Source: Nocardiopsis sp. MG754419 (GTDB lineage Bacteria; Actinomycetota; Actinomycetes; Streptosporangiales; Streptosporangiaceae). From it: a stretch of DNA of 54,445 nucleotides. Each line of letters starts with the position of its first letter. The stretch's first letter is position 1. The position numbers and the translations under genes were made by a program. This document shows positions 25,000 through 33,414 of the stretch, piece after piece. The notes under the pieces were generated by a model. That model was not told where the DNA came from and ran no database searches. It saw nothing but the letters and a program-made list of their open reading frames with translations. The stretch is from assembly GCF_018207095.1 (NCBI RefSeq), contig NZ_QOCZ01000037.1, positions 1 through 54,445 of the forward strand. Direction: 5' to 3'.

Positions 25000-25881
25000 A
25001 TGGCACCGAGCACCGCGCCGACCGTCAGTGTGGACTGGCTGGCCGAGCACCTGGCCGACGAGGACCTCGTCCTCCTCGACTCGACCACCCACCTGAGCAT
25101 GCCCGCCGAGGGTCCCTACACCCTGGAGTCGGGGCGGGCGACCTTCGACGCGGCGCACATCCCCGGCGCGCTCTTCGCGGACCTGCTGACCGACTTCGCC
25201 GACCCCGACGCCACGGAGCCGTGGACGGTCCCCTCCTCGGAACGGTTCGCCGCGAGCGCGGGCGCCCTGGGCATCGGCCCGGGGACCCGCGTGGTGGTCT
25301 ACGACCAGTCCAGCGGGTTCTGGGCCACGCGCCTGTGGTGGCACCTGCGGCTGGAGGGTTTCGACGACGTGGAGGTCCTGGACGGCGGGCTCGCGGCCTG
25401 GACGGCGGCCGGGCACAAGGTCACCGACACGCCCTCGCCCGCTCCCACCCCTCGGTCCTTCGAGGCGCGTCGCCGTCCCGAACTGCTGCGTTCCACCGCC
25501 GAGGTGTCCGTCTCCCTGGGCGACCCGAGGACGGTGCTGGTCAACGTGTTGGACCCGCAGACCTACAGCGGTGAGAAGCGGACCTACGCCCGCCCCGGCC
25601 ACATCCCCGGCAGCATCAACCTGCCGGTGAGCGAGGTGACCGACCCCGAGACCGGGACGCTCAAGTCCGTGGAGCGACTGCGCGCCCTTTTCGCCGCCAA
25701 GGGGCTGCTCGACCCGGGGATCACGCCCGTGACCTACTGCGGTGGAGGGATCGCGGCCACCGGCGTCGCGCACGCCCTGGCCCTCGTGGGCCGCGCGGAC
25801 GTGGCCGTCTACGACGGTTCGATGACGGCGTGGGCCGCCGACCCCGCGCTCCCCCTGGTGACCGGCGACGAACCCGAGTAG
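25000..25881 (+). CDS. two-domain thiosulfate/3-mercaptopyruvate sulfurtransferase
   Basis: A rhodanese-type enzyme of 293 residues that moves sulfane sulfur to cyanide or a thiol acceptor. Domain 1 (about 1-145) is the inactive fold: VVVYDQSSGFWATRLWW has Asp where Cys would stand. Domain 2 (about 160-290) carries the catalytic Cys in VTYCGGGIAATGVAH. CGGGIA is neither the classic rhodanese CRxGT nor the CG(S/T)GVT of mercaptopyruvate enzymes, so substrate choice is open. The start at 25000 has GAGGGG 9 nt upstream. A bidirectional terminator follows. Confidence 0.93.
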   Translation: MAPSTAPTVSVDWLAEHLADEDLVLLDSTTHLSMPAEGPYTLESGRATFDAAHIPGALFADLLTDFADPDATEPWTVPSSERFAASAGALGIGPGTRVVVYDQSSGFWATRLWWHLRLEGFDDVEVLDGGLAAWTAAGHKVTDTPSPAPTPRSFEARRRPELLRSTAEVSVSLGDPRTVLVNVLDPQTYSGEKRTYARPGHIPGSINLPVSEVTDPETGTLKSVERLRALFAAKGLLDPGITPVTYCGGGIAATGVAHALALVGRADVAVYDGSMTAWAADPALPLVTGDEPE

Positions 25882-25923
25882 ATCGGGCGTCCGTCGGGCA
25901 CCGACGCGGACGGCGTGCGCCCG

Positions 25924-25951
25924 GGCCGCACGGTCGTCGGACCGTGCGGCC
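25924..25951. terminator. bidirectional terminator
   Basis: GGCCGCACGGTC-GTCG-GACCGTGCGGCC, a perfect 12-bp stem, between the converging sulfurtransferase and MFS genes. Confidence 0.85.
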
Positions 25952-26026
25952 GGGGCGCCCTTCTCGGGACGACGGCGCCGCCGGGGTCGAGGGGGTCGAG
26001 GGGGTCGCGCGTGCCCCTCCGGACGC

Positions 26027-27268
26027 TCACGGGTCCGCGCCCACCGGTTCCTCCGCGGGACGCGCGAACGCCTCGGCGGACGGGCCGAAGGCGGGCCACA
26101 CCACCGCGGACAGGTACACGACGGCACCTGCGACCAGGACGGGGGCCACGCCCCACAGGCCGATGGCCACACCGACACCGGGTGCGGCGATGGGTGCGCC
26201 GACCCGGGTCAGGGCGCCGAGCATCGCCATGCCCCGACCCACCATGGGAAGGGGCAGGCGTTCGAAGAGCATCGCCGACAGGATCGGGTTGATGAGCCCG
26301 CCGAACAGGCCGGACACGCCCCAGACCACGAGGACGACCAACAACGGCACGTCGAGGGCCAGGACCAGGATGCGCGGCGGACCGGCCACCGCCAGGGCCG
26401 TGAAGAAGACCGCGCGTCGGGGCAGGCGGTGACCGATCGCCACCGCGCACAGCGACCCGAGAACCGAGGCTCCGCCGAGCGTTCCCGCCACCAGACCGAT
26501 CGCCTCGGGCCCCCATCCGCCTTCGTGGGCCCACACCGGCAGGGCCAGGCTCATCACCGCGACGTCCACGACGTTGGTCACCAGGATCATCACCGTGAGG
26601 GTGCGCAGCGGCAGGTCGCCCCAGACCGCCCGCCATCCGGCGTGCAGGCGGGTCAGGTACCCCTGGTCCGCCTCCGGATCCGGCCCGTCGCCCGCGGTCG
26701 CCTCGATGTCCCGACGCAGGAACACCGTCATGACCAACGCCGCGAGCAGCATGAGCGCCGCGTTGAGGTACAGGGCGGTCAGGGCGCCCAGGGAGGTGAC
26801 CACGACCCCGGCGACGAGGGGGCCGACCGTCATGGAGAGCCGGTCGACGGTGCCGGTGAGCCCGGTGACCCGTTCCACGCGTACCCCGGCTGCGCGCGCC
26901 GCGAAGGGCGACAAGGACACCTTGGCCGCCTCGGAGGGGCCGGTGGCCAGCCCGATCACGGTGACCAGGGCGAGCAGGACCGGGAAGGGCAGCAGACCGG
27001 CGGTGAACAGTACCGGCACGCTGACGAGGGCGACCGCTCCGAGGACGTCCACCCGGACGCTCACGGCCCGCTGACCCCATCGGTCCAGAACGGGACCGAC
27101 GAACAACCGGGCCAGGGTGTAGGAACCGAGTTCGAACAGCGTGACCAGACCCATGTGGGCCGGGCTGCCGGTGCTCTCCAGGACGAACCAGGGGATGGCG
27201 ATCATGGCCAGGCGGGTGCCGAGATAGGCACAGGCCTGGGCGAGGACCAGACCGGTCACGGGTCTCAC
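26027..27268 (-). CDS. MFS efflux transporter (EntS/drug-exporter-like), ArsR operon
   Basis: A 413-residue, 12-helix MFS protein. It begins almost directly with helix 1 (LVLAQACAYLGTRLAMIAIPWFVLE, in part) and has FVGPVLDRWGQRAVSVRVD (motif A-like) and a GPSEAAKVSLSPFAARA segment, as in the enterobactin-exporter/macrolide-efflux type subfamily. The substrate is unknown. GTG start overlaps the ArsR stop as GTGA, so the two are coupled and this carrier is very probably the target of the ArsR regulator. Expected: derepression by a toxic ligand. Confidence 0.92.
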   Translation of the reverse strand: MRPVTGLVLAQACAYLGTRLAMIAIPWFVLESTGSPAHMGLVTLFELGSYTLARLFVGPVLDRWGQRAVSVRVDVLGAVALVSVPVLFTAGLLPFPVLLALVTVIGLATGPSEAAKVSLSPFAARAAGVRVERVTGLTGTVDRLSMTVGPLVAGVVVTSLGALTALYLNAALMLLAALVMTVFLRRDIEATAGDGPDPEADQGYLTRLHAGWRAVWGDLPLRTLTVMILVTNVVDVAVMSLALPVWAHEGGWGPEAIGLVAGTLGGASVLGSLCAVAIGHRLPRRAVFFTALAVAGPPRILVLALDVPLLVVLVVWGVSGLFGGLINPILSAMLFERLPLPMVGRGMAMLGALTRVGAPIAAPGVGVAIGLWGVAPVLVAGAVVYLSAVVWPAFGPSAEAFARPAEEPVGADP

Positions 27269-27894
27269 GAGGCGTCGCCCGGGGGGACGGGAGGCACGTC
27301 GGTCTCAGGCTCGTTCTCGGGGCCGGGGGTGGGGAAGGCCGCGAACTGGACGTTGACGGTGCGCTCGTCCGTGCCTCCCTCGTCGGCGTAGCGGTCGAGC
27401 AGCCCGATCACCTCGGCGCGGAAGCGCTCCATCTGTTCGAGGGTCAGGGAGACGGTGCGGTCGGCCATGAACTGGGCCTCACGCCACCGCTCGGGTTGGG
27501 CGGACCACAGGTTGACCGCGGCCCCCAGACGCTCGGACCACCCGGCGGCGAGGGCGTGTCGCAGGGCGGTGGTCAGTTCGGGCGCCTCCGTGTCCAGGCG
27601 TTCGGGCAACCGGAAGCCCTGATGGACGGCGCGCCACCAGCGTTCGCGGCTGTGCCCGAGCGAGGTGTCCTCCTCGATGAACCCGTAGGACTCCAACTGG
27701 CGCAGGTGGTAACTGGCCGAGGCGGAGGAGATGTCGAGCCGCTCGGCGATGCTCTTGCCGGTGGCGGGCCTTTTCTGGATCAGCAGGTAGACCCGCATGC
27801 GCAGGGGGTGGGCCAGACCGCGCAGGGAGCGGGCGTCCAGGACGGCGGCGTTCTCGAAGGGGTCGTGTGCGGTGGGCTCGTGTTCGTGGGTCAT
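27265..27894 (-). CDS. ArsR-family winged-helix regulator
   Basis: A 209-residue regulator, first gene of an ArsR-MFS operon. The N-terminal winged helix contains LRGLAHPLRMRVYLLIQ, GKSIAERLDISSASASYHL and RQLESYGFIEE, typical of ArsR/HTH_5 and without the metal-binding CxC of metal sensors. The C-terminal part (about 95-200) is long for the family and helical, so a small-molecule drug is a likelier signal than a metal. Start: ATG 27894 with TAGGGT 6 nt upstream (leaderless); GTG 27900 would follow the hexamer directly and is less likely. Three contiguous operator-like repeats lie just upstream. Confidence 0.93.
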   Translation of the reverse strand: MTHEHEPTAHDPFENAAVLDARSLRGLAHPLRMRVYLLIQKRPATGKSIAERLDISSASASYHLRQLESYGFIEEDTSLGHSRERWWRAVHQGFRLPERLDTEAPELTTALRHALAAGWSERLGAAVNLWSAQPERWREAQFMADRTVSLTLEQMERFRAEVIGLLDRYADEGGTDERTVNVQFAAFPTPGPENEPETDVPPVPPGDAS

Positions 27895-27900
27895 GGGCAC

Positions 27901-27906
27901 ACCCTA
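27901..27906 (-). promoter_or_regulatory. -10 TAGGGT of the arsR-type gene, leaderless start
   Basis: TAGGGT-N6-ATG on the minus strand, with the operator array directly upstream. Confidence 0.6.
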
Positions 27907-27907
27907 G

Positions 27908-27957
27908 ATGCCCAAGAGTTCTTGGCCAAGACTCTTTGGCCAAGAACTCTTGGGCAT
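27908..27957. promoter_or_regulatory. triple 14-bp ArsR operator array within a 50-bp inverted repeat
   Basis: Three 14-bp near-palindromes stand head to tail without a gap: CCAAGAGTTCTTGG (27912-27925), CCAAGACTCTTTGG (27926-27939) and CCAAGAACTCTTGG (27940-27953). Together with flanks they form a perfect 22-bp inverted repeat around GACTCT (27930-27935). It lies at the -35 side of the arsR-type promoter, so repression by cooperative binding is expected. The rightward F420 oxidoreductase gene could also be affected. Confidence 0.85.
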
Positions 27958-28077
27958 TGCAGGAGAAGAAGCGAGGGCGTGAGCCACATCACCGGCCGAA
28001 CGTCGCTCGGTAGTACAGTGACGGCGACACCAGGACCGCCACGGGGTCGGCCCCCGGCCCCACCGGGAGGACAGCAG

Positions 28078-29118
28078 ATGCGCATCTCGATGCCGCTCCA
28101 GTACGCGGGCGAGCCCAAGGCCGCCGTCGAGCAGGTCGTCGCGCTGGAGAAGGCCGGGCTGGACACCGTGTGGGTCGCCGAGGCCTACGGGTACGACAGC
28201 CCCACCCTCATGGGGTACCTGGCCGCCCGCACCGAGCGGGTGGAGATCGGTTCGGCCATCCTTCCCATGTACAGCCGCACGCCCGCGCTCGTCGCGATGA
28301 CCGCCGCCGGGCTGGACCACCTCTCCGAAGGTCGCGCGATCCTCGGGCTGGGCGCCAGCGGTCCCCAGGTGATCGAGGGCTTCCACGGCATCCCCTACAC
28401 CAAGCCGCTGACCCGCACCCGCGAGACCATCGAGATCTGCCGCAAGATCTGGGCGCGCGAGGAGCGCCTCACCCACGACGGCGACGTGTTCACCCTCCCC
28501 CTGCCGCCCGAGCAGGGCACCGGTCTGGGTCGGCCGCTCAAGATCATCAACCACCCCGAGCGCCCGCGGATCCCGATCCACGTGGCGTCGCTGGGCGTCA
28601 AGAACGTCGAGATGACCGCCGAGATCGCCGACGGTTGGCTGCCGCACCTGTTCATCCCGGAGAAGGCCGACCAGGTGTGGGGGCAGGCCCTGGCCAAGGG
28701 GACGGCCGCGCGCGACGCCTCCCTGGGCCCCCTGGACATCACCGCGGGCGGGCTGCTGGCCATCGGCGAGGGCGAGGAGACCAGGAGCCTCCTGGAGTTC
28801 ACCCGTCCGATGATCGCCCTGTACGTGGGCGGCATGGGGGCCAAGGGCAAGAACTTCTACAACACGGTCGCCCGGCGCTACGGCTACGAGGAGGCGGCCG
28901 AGAGGATCCAGGACCTGTACCTGGACGGCAAGAAGGACGAGGCCGCCGCCGCGGTCCCGGACGAGTTCGTGGAGCTGACCAACCTGGTCGGCCCCGAGTC
29001 GTACGTGCGGGAACGGGTGGAGGCCTTCCGGGCCGCCGGGGTCACCCGCCTCAACGTCACCCCGGTCGGCGGCGACCCCGCGGAGCTGATCGCGAAGGTC
29101 AAGGAGTGGGCCTCCTAG
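28078..29118 (+). CDS. LLM-class F420-dependent oxidoreductase
   Basis: A 346-residue luciferase-like monooxygenase-fold enzyme, expected to use reduced coenzyme F420. MRISMPLQYAGEPKAAVEQV (in part) starts the barrel; AILPMYSRTPALVAMTAAGLDHLS (in part) and LGLGASGPQVIEGFHG match the F420-binding LLM subfamily. RTRETIEICRKIW follows, and ADGWLPHLF lies on the C-terminal side. The substrate is unknown. GGGAGGA lies 6 nt before ATG 28078; TACAGT at 28014-28019 is a plausible -10. The convergent neighbour is an NADP:F420 reductase that could supply the cofactor. Confidence 0.92.
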   Translation: MRISMPLQYAGEPKAAVEQVVALEKAGLDTVWVAEAYGYDSPTLMGYLAARTERVEIGSAILPMYSRTPALVAMTAAGLDHLSEGRAILGLGASGPQVIEGFHGIPYTKPLTRTRETIEICRKIWAREERLTHDGDVFTLPLPPEQGTGLGRPLKIINHPERPRIPIHVASLGVKNVEMTAEIADGWLPHLFIPEKADQVWGQALAKGTAARDASLGPLDITAGGLLAIGEGEETRSLLEFTRPMIALYVGGMGAKGKNFYNTVARRYGYEEAAERIQDLYLDGKKDEAAAAVPDEFVELTNLVGPESYVRERVEAFRAAGVTRLNVTPVGGDPAELIAKVKEWAS

Positions 29119-29199
29119 GCCGGATTCCTCGCTGCCTCCACCGTGGTCGGGCCCGTGTCCGGGCGCCCCACGACGCCACCGGGGCCGCGGCGCCACAGG

Positions 29200-29220
29200 G
29201 GGATCGTTCCGCACGATCCC
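29200..29220. terminator. hairpin between converging F420 genes
   Basis: GGGATCGT-TCCGC-ACGATCCC, a perfect 8-bp stem, in the 275-bp space between the two stops. The rest of that spacer shows nothing. Confidence 0.6.
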
Positions 29221-29393
29221 ACCCACCGCACCCCGGGCCGAGGGGGCACTCCCGCCCACACCGGTACGGGGGAACACCTCGTCGTGCGACGCGCAGAGCC
29301 TCGGCCCCGACCCCGCCCCCGGGAGCGCCACGGAGATCGGTGCCGCGTGGACGGGAACGGGCGTACGGGACCGGGTGGCGGTGACGGTGCCGG

Positions 29394-30089
29394 CTACAGA
29401 CCGGTGATCCGGATCCCCGCGTGCGTCTTGTAGCGGCGGTTGACCGCGATGAGGTTGGCCGTGAGCGCCTCCACCTGGTGCGCGTTGCGCAACCGACCCC
29501 CGAACACGCCCCGCACACCGGGGATGCGCTCGGCCAGGGCCCGCACCACGTCCGTGGCCTCACGGTCCTCGCCCAGCACCAGCACGTCCAGGTCGACCTC
29601 GGCCACCCGCGGGTCCAGCAACAACGACGCGGACACGTGGTGGAACGCGGCGGTGACCCGGCTGCCCGGCAGGACCTCGGCGGCCTGCTGGGCGGCGCTG
29701 CCCTCGGGGACCTCCAAGGCGAAGGGCCCCTTTTTGTCGAAGCCGAGCGGGTTGACGCAGTCCACCACGATCTTCCCGGCGAGCTTGTCGGCCAACGCGA
29801 CCAGCAGGTCCCGGTGACCGTCCCAGGGCACCGCGACGATGACGATGTCGGCCCGCGCGGCCGCCTCGGCGTTGTCCGCCCCGTGCACCCGCACCTCGAC
29901 GGACTCCGCGTCGACCAGGTCGTTCGCGGCCTTGGAAGCGCGTTCGGCGCTACGGGAGCCGATGAGGACGGTGTGACCGGCCAGGGCGAACCGGCGGGCC
30001 AGTCCCCGCCCCTGGTCGCCGGTCCCGCCCAGAACCGCGATGGTCTTCCCGGAGATGTCCACGCCCTGGGGCACGCTCTGTTCGCTCAT
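29394..30089 (-). CDS. npdG: NADPH:F420 oxidoreductase
   Basis: A 231-residue reductase passing hydride between NADPH and coenzyme F420. The N-terminal Rossmann fold has [19 protein letters not shown] (GGTGxQG) with IGSRSAERA behind beta-2, where the Ser-Arg pair suits the 2'-phosphate of NADP. Then [25 protein letters not shown] and [14 protein letters not shown], typical of the F420-dependent NADP reductase family. It ends in [12 protein letters not shown] 30089 has no Shine-Dalgarno; CAGGAT (30097-30102, minus strand) lies 7 nt upstream. It lies 51 bp downstream of the small Cys/His protein on the same strand. Confidence 0.94.
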   Translation of the reverse strand: MSEQSVPQGVDISGKTIAVLGGTGDQGRGLARRFALAGHTVLIGSRSAERASKAANDLVDAESVEVRVHGADNAEAAARADIVIVAVPWDGHRDLLVALADKLAGKIVVDCVNPLGFDKKGPFALEVPEGSAAQQAAEVLPGSRVTAAFHHVSASLLLDPRVAEVDLDVLVLGEDREATDVVRALAERIPGVRGVFGGRLRNAHQVEALTANLIAVNRRYKTHAGIRITGL

Positions 30090-30096
30090 GGGGCCG

Positions 30097-30102
30097 ATCC
30101 TG
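30097..30102 (-). promoter_or_regulatory. -10-like CAGGAT upstream of npdG
   Basis: CAGGAT-N7-ATG on the minus strand; an own leaderless promoter within the short spacer after the small gene. Confidence 0.45.
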
Positions 30103-30140
30103 TCAGAGCAGGCCCCGGCGCGGAACGCGCAGGGCCGGAC

Positions 30141-30332
30141 TCAACGATCACCCTCGTTCTCCTCGTCCTCGTCCCAGGCCTCGTTGCGCCGCGCGGCGAT
30201 GTTCAGCGCCCGCGCCGCCGTCTCGCGGTCAGGGTAGGGACCCAGGCGTTGGCTGTTGGGACACCCCTTGCCCTGCTCGACCTCGTCGTGCCGCAGACAG
30301 AACCACCAACCGTCGTCCTGGACGTCCACCAC
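30141..30332 (-). CDS. small conserved-looking Cys/His protein, unknown
   Basis: A 63-residue acidic protein. [16 protein letters not shown] gives a C-x2-H...C pattern that could bind a metal, followed by a [20 protein letters not shown] segment resembling a tiny SPOR-like or repeat fold and an acidic tail DEDEENEG. I recall similar actinomycete proteins of 60-70 residues in this neighbourhood, some labelled SPOR-domain; their function is not known. GTG start at 30332 with GGGAGG 9-10 nt upstream. First gene of a leftward unit with npdG, divergent from map. Confidence 0.8.
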   Translation of the reverse strand: MVDVQDDGWWFCLRHDEVEQGKGCPNSQRLGPYPDRETAARALNIAARRNEAWDEDEENEGDR

Positions 30333-30434
30333 GGTCGACCGCCTCCCTCACCTCGTCGTTCTCGTGGGGCACCTACCCACGCCCGGGACGCTCATCACAC
30401 CCACCGTCCCGACCGTCCGGTGCCACCCACGAAC

Positions 30435-30440
30435 TACACT
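30435..30440 (+). promoter_or_regulatory. -10 TACACT of map
   Basis: TACACT-N8-ATG with no ribosome-binding site; a leaderless start is likely. Confidence 0.5.
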
Positions 30441-30448
30441 CAGTGTCC

Positions 30449-31300
30449 ATGACTACTCCGCTGGTTCCTGGGCGCATCTCGCCGCAACGTTCGGTCCCCC
30501 CGCACATCGTCCGCCCGGAGTACGTCGGTAAAAAGCGCCCGATCGAGGGGGTCCTGGGGGACGTCCACGACGCCGAGACGGTCGAGCGCGTCCGAGTCGC
30601 CGGTCGGATCGCCGCGCGGGCCCTCGAAGAGGTCGGCAAGCACGTCGAGCCGGGCGTGACCACCGACGAGCTGGACCGGATCGGCCACGAGTACCTGCTG
30701 GACCACGGCGCCTACCCGAGCACCCTGGGCTACAAGGGCTACCCGAAGTCGCTGTGCTCCTCCCTCAACGAGGTCATCTGCCACGGCATCCCCGACGACA
30801 CGGTGGTCTCCGACGGCGACATCGTCAACATCGACATCACCGCCTACAAGGACGGGGTGCACGGCGACACCAACGCCACCTTCCTGGCGGGGGACGTCGC
30901 CGAGGAGAACCGTCTGCTGGTGGAGCGCACCCACGAGGCGACCATGCGCGCCATCAAGGCGTGCCGCCCGGGGCGGCAGATCAACGTGATCGGCCGGGTG
31001 ATCGAGTCCTACGCCAAGCGGTTCGGCTACGGCGTGGTCCGGGACTTCACCGGCCATGGCGTGGGACCGGAGTTCCACTCGGGCCTGGTGATCCCGCACT
31101 ACGACGACACGCGCGCCACCACGATCATGGAGCCGGGCATGGTGTTCACCATCGAGCCGATGATCACCCTGGGCGGCGTGGACTACGACCTGTGGGACGA
31201 CGGCTGGACCGCGGTGACCGCGGACCGTTCCTGGACGGCCCAGTTCGAGCACACCCTGGTCATCACCGACTCCGGCGCGGAGATCCTCACCCTCCCCTAG
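30449..31300 (+). CDS. map: methionine aminopeptidase, type I
   Basis: Removes the initiator Met from new proteins; cytoplasmic, di-metal enzyme, 283 residues from ATG 30449 (an in-frame GTG at 30443 is possible). The N-terminal extension of about 40 residues ([19 protein letters not shown], in part) is the actinobacterial/longer type I form with an SH3-binding-like Pro segment. Metal ligands: Asp in [20 protein letters not shown] (in part), His in [12 protein letters not shown], Glu in MVFTIEPM and Glu in AQFEHTLVI. The substrate His is in [11 protein letters not shown] strong terminator follows. Confidence 0.97.
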   Translation: MTTPLVPGRISPQRSVPPHIVRPEYVGKKRPIEGVLGDVHDAETVERVRVAGRIAARALEEVGKHVEPGVTTDELDRIGHEYLLDHGAYPSTLGYKGYPKSLCSSLNEVICHGIPDDTVVSDGDIVNIDITAYKDGVHGDTNATFLAGDVAEENRLLVERTHEATMRAIKACRPGRQINVIGRVIESYAKRFGYGVVRDFTGHGVGPEFHSGLVIPHYDDTRATTIMEPGMVFTIEPMITLGGVDYDLWDDGWTAVTADRSWTAQFEHTLVITDSGAEILTLP

Positions 31301-31313
31301 CGGCGCACGTCCT

Positions 31314-31341
31314 CGGGCCCCGGTCACCGCACCGGGGCCCG
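31314..31341 (+). terminator. map terminator
   Basis: CGGGCCCCGGT-CACCGC-ACCGGGGCCCG, a perfect 11-bp stem. Confidence 0.85.
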
Positions 31342-31674
31342 CGCATGTCCGGCGGTCGGCCGGCCCCGGGGGTGGGGCGGGGTCGACGTGAGGACGTTCG
31401 CACTCCCCCGGTGGGACGAGCCCTCACCGCCGCCGAACCACGCCCGCGACCGGGAAGGCGCACCGGCCGAAGACCCGCCGGGACGGAGGTCGAACGGATC
31501 GCCCCGGGGCGGCGTCCCACGGGTGCGGAGCGAGGCCGGCCCCGCGCACATCATGAGACTTCAGGGTCACTTCTCCGAACCCGCACCACGCGGCGTCACG
31601 GGTGTCACCACGACGCCCGTGTGCACGTAGGGTGGTGACTCGACCCCGCTCCGAAGGGGCCGAGATTCCGCATC
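31342..31674. other. intergenic stretch after map
   Basis: No supported gene. TAGGGT at 31629-31634 is a plausible -10 for the rightward genes that follow. Confidence 0.4.
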
Positions 31675-31761
31675 ATGCACCAGAGCGCGCCGGTCGAGGG
31701 CACCTGTTGCACCGGGTGCCCGCTGCACACCGACGGTGGGCGACCCCGCGCCTGCCGGTGA
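31675..31761 (+). CDS. possible 28-residue cysteine-rich upstream ORF
   Basis: ATG at 31675, stop at 31759. The peptide contains GTCCTGCPLH and ends RACR, so 4 of 28 residues are Cys, including a Cys-Cys pair. It lies about 60 bp before the unknown gene at 31825 and downstream of a -10-like TAGGGT. Polycysteine upstream ORFs act as cysteine-sensing attenuators in mycobacteria; whether this one is translated is unknown. Confidence 0.25.
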   Translation: MHQSAPVEGTCCTGCPLHTDGGRPRACR

Positions 31762-31824
31762 GACCCCTGGACGAGGCTCGCGAGATCGACCACTGATGTC
31801 TCCCGATCGACAGGGATCCACCCC

Positions 31825-32361
31825 ATGGCGCTGTTCGTCCACCTGACCCCTCGCCCCAACATCACCCGCGTCCAGCGGTCCGGTGTGCGTCCCTCCAACG
31901 GGCACGGTGACGTCCGGGGGGTCTTCTGTTTCCCCCTCCTGCCCTCCTACTCGGTGACGCACCAGTGGTTCGGGGCGCTGGGGCCGCACCACGGACCGCA
32001 CGGACTGGTGGCGGTCGACGTGCGTCTGCCGGACGACGAGCCCGTGACCGTGGGCCACTTCGACGACCGCGACGCCCGGCGCGTGACCGCCGCGGAGGCG
32101 GTCCGCGTGGTCCGGGAGCTGGAGGACCCCGGCGGTTGGGAGGTGGTCGTCCCGCGACCGGTGCTGCGGGGCGAGGTCCAGCGCATCCGCGAGGTCCGGT
32201 GGACCACCGGGTACGTGTCGGCCCTGCAACCCCGGGCCCAGGTCGTGCCGGATCCCCTGAACGGCGCCTTCCCACGGCTGCGACCCGAACCCATGGCGGC
32301 CCCGGCCGAGGCCGTCGTGGACCTCGGCCGGGCCATCCCGGAGCAGGTGCGCGGCGACTGA
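31825..32361 (+). CDS. conserved-looking protein of unknown function
   Basis: A 178-residue protein. The start ALFVHLTPRPNITRVQRSG suggests an N-terminal module seen in uncharacterised actinomycete and firmicute proteins, where a ligand-handling fold resembling ADP-ribosyl transfer enzymes might be suspected, but I cannot name a family. GVFCFPLLPSYSVTHQWFG and VRLPDDEPVTVGHFDD follow. No signal peptide or membrane helix. The Shine-Dalgarno is weak (AGGGAT 12 nt upstream). Sixty bp before the D-aminopeptidase gene, which has its own leaderless promoter. Confidence 0.7.
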   Translation: MALFVHLTPRPNITRVQRSGVRPSNGHGDVRGVFCFPLLPSYSVTHQWFGALGPHHGPHGLVAVDVRLPDDEPVTVGHFDDRDARRVTAAEAVRVVRELEDPGGWEVVVPRPVLRGEVQRIREVRWTTGYVSALQPRAQVVPDPLNGAFPRLRPEPMAAPAEAVVDLGRAIPEQVRGD

Positions 32362-32407
32362 CCGTCACGGGTCGGCGGATCCCTGGCTTCGCGAGGTGCA
32401 CAGGTCG

Positions 32408-32413
32408 TAGGCT
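32408..32413 (+). promoter_or_regulatory. -10 TAGGCT of the D-aminopeptidase gene, leaderless
   Basis: TAGGCT-N7-ATG, with no ribosome-binding site between. Confidence 0.6.
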
Positions 32414-32420
32414 CTGCCGG

Positions 32421-33254
32421 ATGAAGATCCTCATCTCCGCGGACATGGAGGGCGCCACCGGCGTCACCTGGCCGGCCGACTGCGAACCCGGCACCGAGCA
32501 GTGGCAGCGCTGTCGGTCGATGTTGACCGGTGACGTCAACGCCACGATCGGCGGTCTCCTCGCGGGCGGCGCGACCGAGGTTCTCGTCAACGAGGCCCAC
32601 TCCACCATGCGCAACCTGCTGTTGGAGGAGTTGGACGAGCGGGCCACGATGATCACCGGCAGGCACAAGGAGCTCTCCATGGTGGAGGGCGTGCAGGCCG
32701 GCGACGTGGACGGGATCGTGTTCCTCGGCTATCACTGCGGCGCCGGGGACGACGGGGTCCTGGCCCACACCTACCTGCCCAACGCCGTCACCGAGGTTCT
32801 GCTGGACGGCGCGCCGGCGAGCGAGGGCCGCCTCAACGCCGCCGTGGTCGCCGAGTACGGCACACCCGTCATCCTCGTGACCGGGGACGACCGCGCCTGT
32901 GAGGACGCCGCGTCCTACGCCCCCTTCGCCCGGACCGTCGCGGTGAAGGACCACGTCAGCCGGTACGCGGCACGCTGCCGACCGCCCGCGCGCACCGCCG
33001 CCGACATCCGCGCCGCCGCGGAGGGGGCGATGACGTCGGCGGGACGGACCGACCCGGTCGCCCCCGCCCCTCGGACGGTAGAGGTGGAGGTGGACTCCGC
33101 CCAGCTCGCCCAGGCGGCGGCGATCGTGCCGAGCGTGACCCGGACCGGGGACCGTCGGGTCCGCTACACCTCTCCGGACGCCTACGAGATGATCCGGACG
33201 TTCAAGACCGTGACCACGATGATCTCCCAGCACATGGAGAAGGACTACGGCTGA
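32421..33254 (+). CDS. M55-family D-aminopeptidase (DppA-like)
   Basis: A 277-residue zinc D-aminopeptidase that cleaves N-terminal D-amino acids such as D-Ala-D-Ala or D-Ala-Gly. The DppA signature is at the N-terminus: MKILISADMEGATGVTW, where Asp8 and Glu10 bind zinc. The other ligands are His in NEAHSTMRN and in LGYHCGAG, and Glu in ASEGRLNA. No signal peptide, so it acts in the cytosol on imported or recycled peptides. The start at 32421 has TAGGCT 7 nt upstream. A hairpin follows, yet the next two genes also encode peptide hydrolases of related substrates, so a functional cluster for cell-wall peptide salvage is likely. Confidence 0.93.
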   Translation: MKILISADMEGATGVTWPADCEPGTEQWQRCRSMLTGDVNATIGGLLAGGATEVLVNEAHSTMRNLLLEELDERATMITGRHKELSMVEGVQAGDVDGIVFLGYHCGAGDDGVLAHTYLPNAVTEVLLDGAPASEGRLNAAVVAEYGTPVILVTGDDRACEDAASYAPFARTVAVKDHVSRYAARCRPPARTAADIRAAAEGAMTSAGRTDPVAPAPRTVEVEVDSAQLAQAAAIVPSVTRTGDRRVRYTSPDAYEMIRTFKTVTTMISQHMEKDYG

Positions 33255-33264
33255 CCCGTACCGC

Positions 33265-33291
33265 CGCCCGGAAACGGCACTTCCGGGCGGT
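33265..33291 (+). terminator. hairpin after the D-aminopeptidase gene
   Basis: CCGCCCGGAA, 7-nt loop, TTCCGGGCGG: a perfect 10-bp stem. Confidence 0.75.
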
Positions 33292-33414
33292 TCGGCGGAC
33301 AGCCACCAGGAACAACCGGTAGAACTGTGCCCGGGACCCGGTCCGGACCACCGCACACGCCCCGTGCGCGGTTCGCCGCACATCACCACCCGCACCCGAA
33401 GAAAGGCCGAGCCC

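Noticed and set aside
31602..31796. 64-residue plus-strand ORF before the unknown gene
   Set aside because: Arg/His/Pro-rich shadow composition and no start signal beyond a -10-like TAGGGT; not convincing as a protein.
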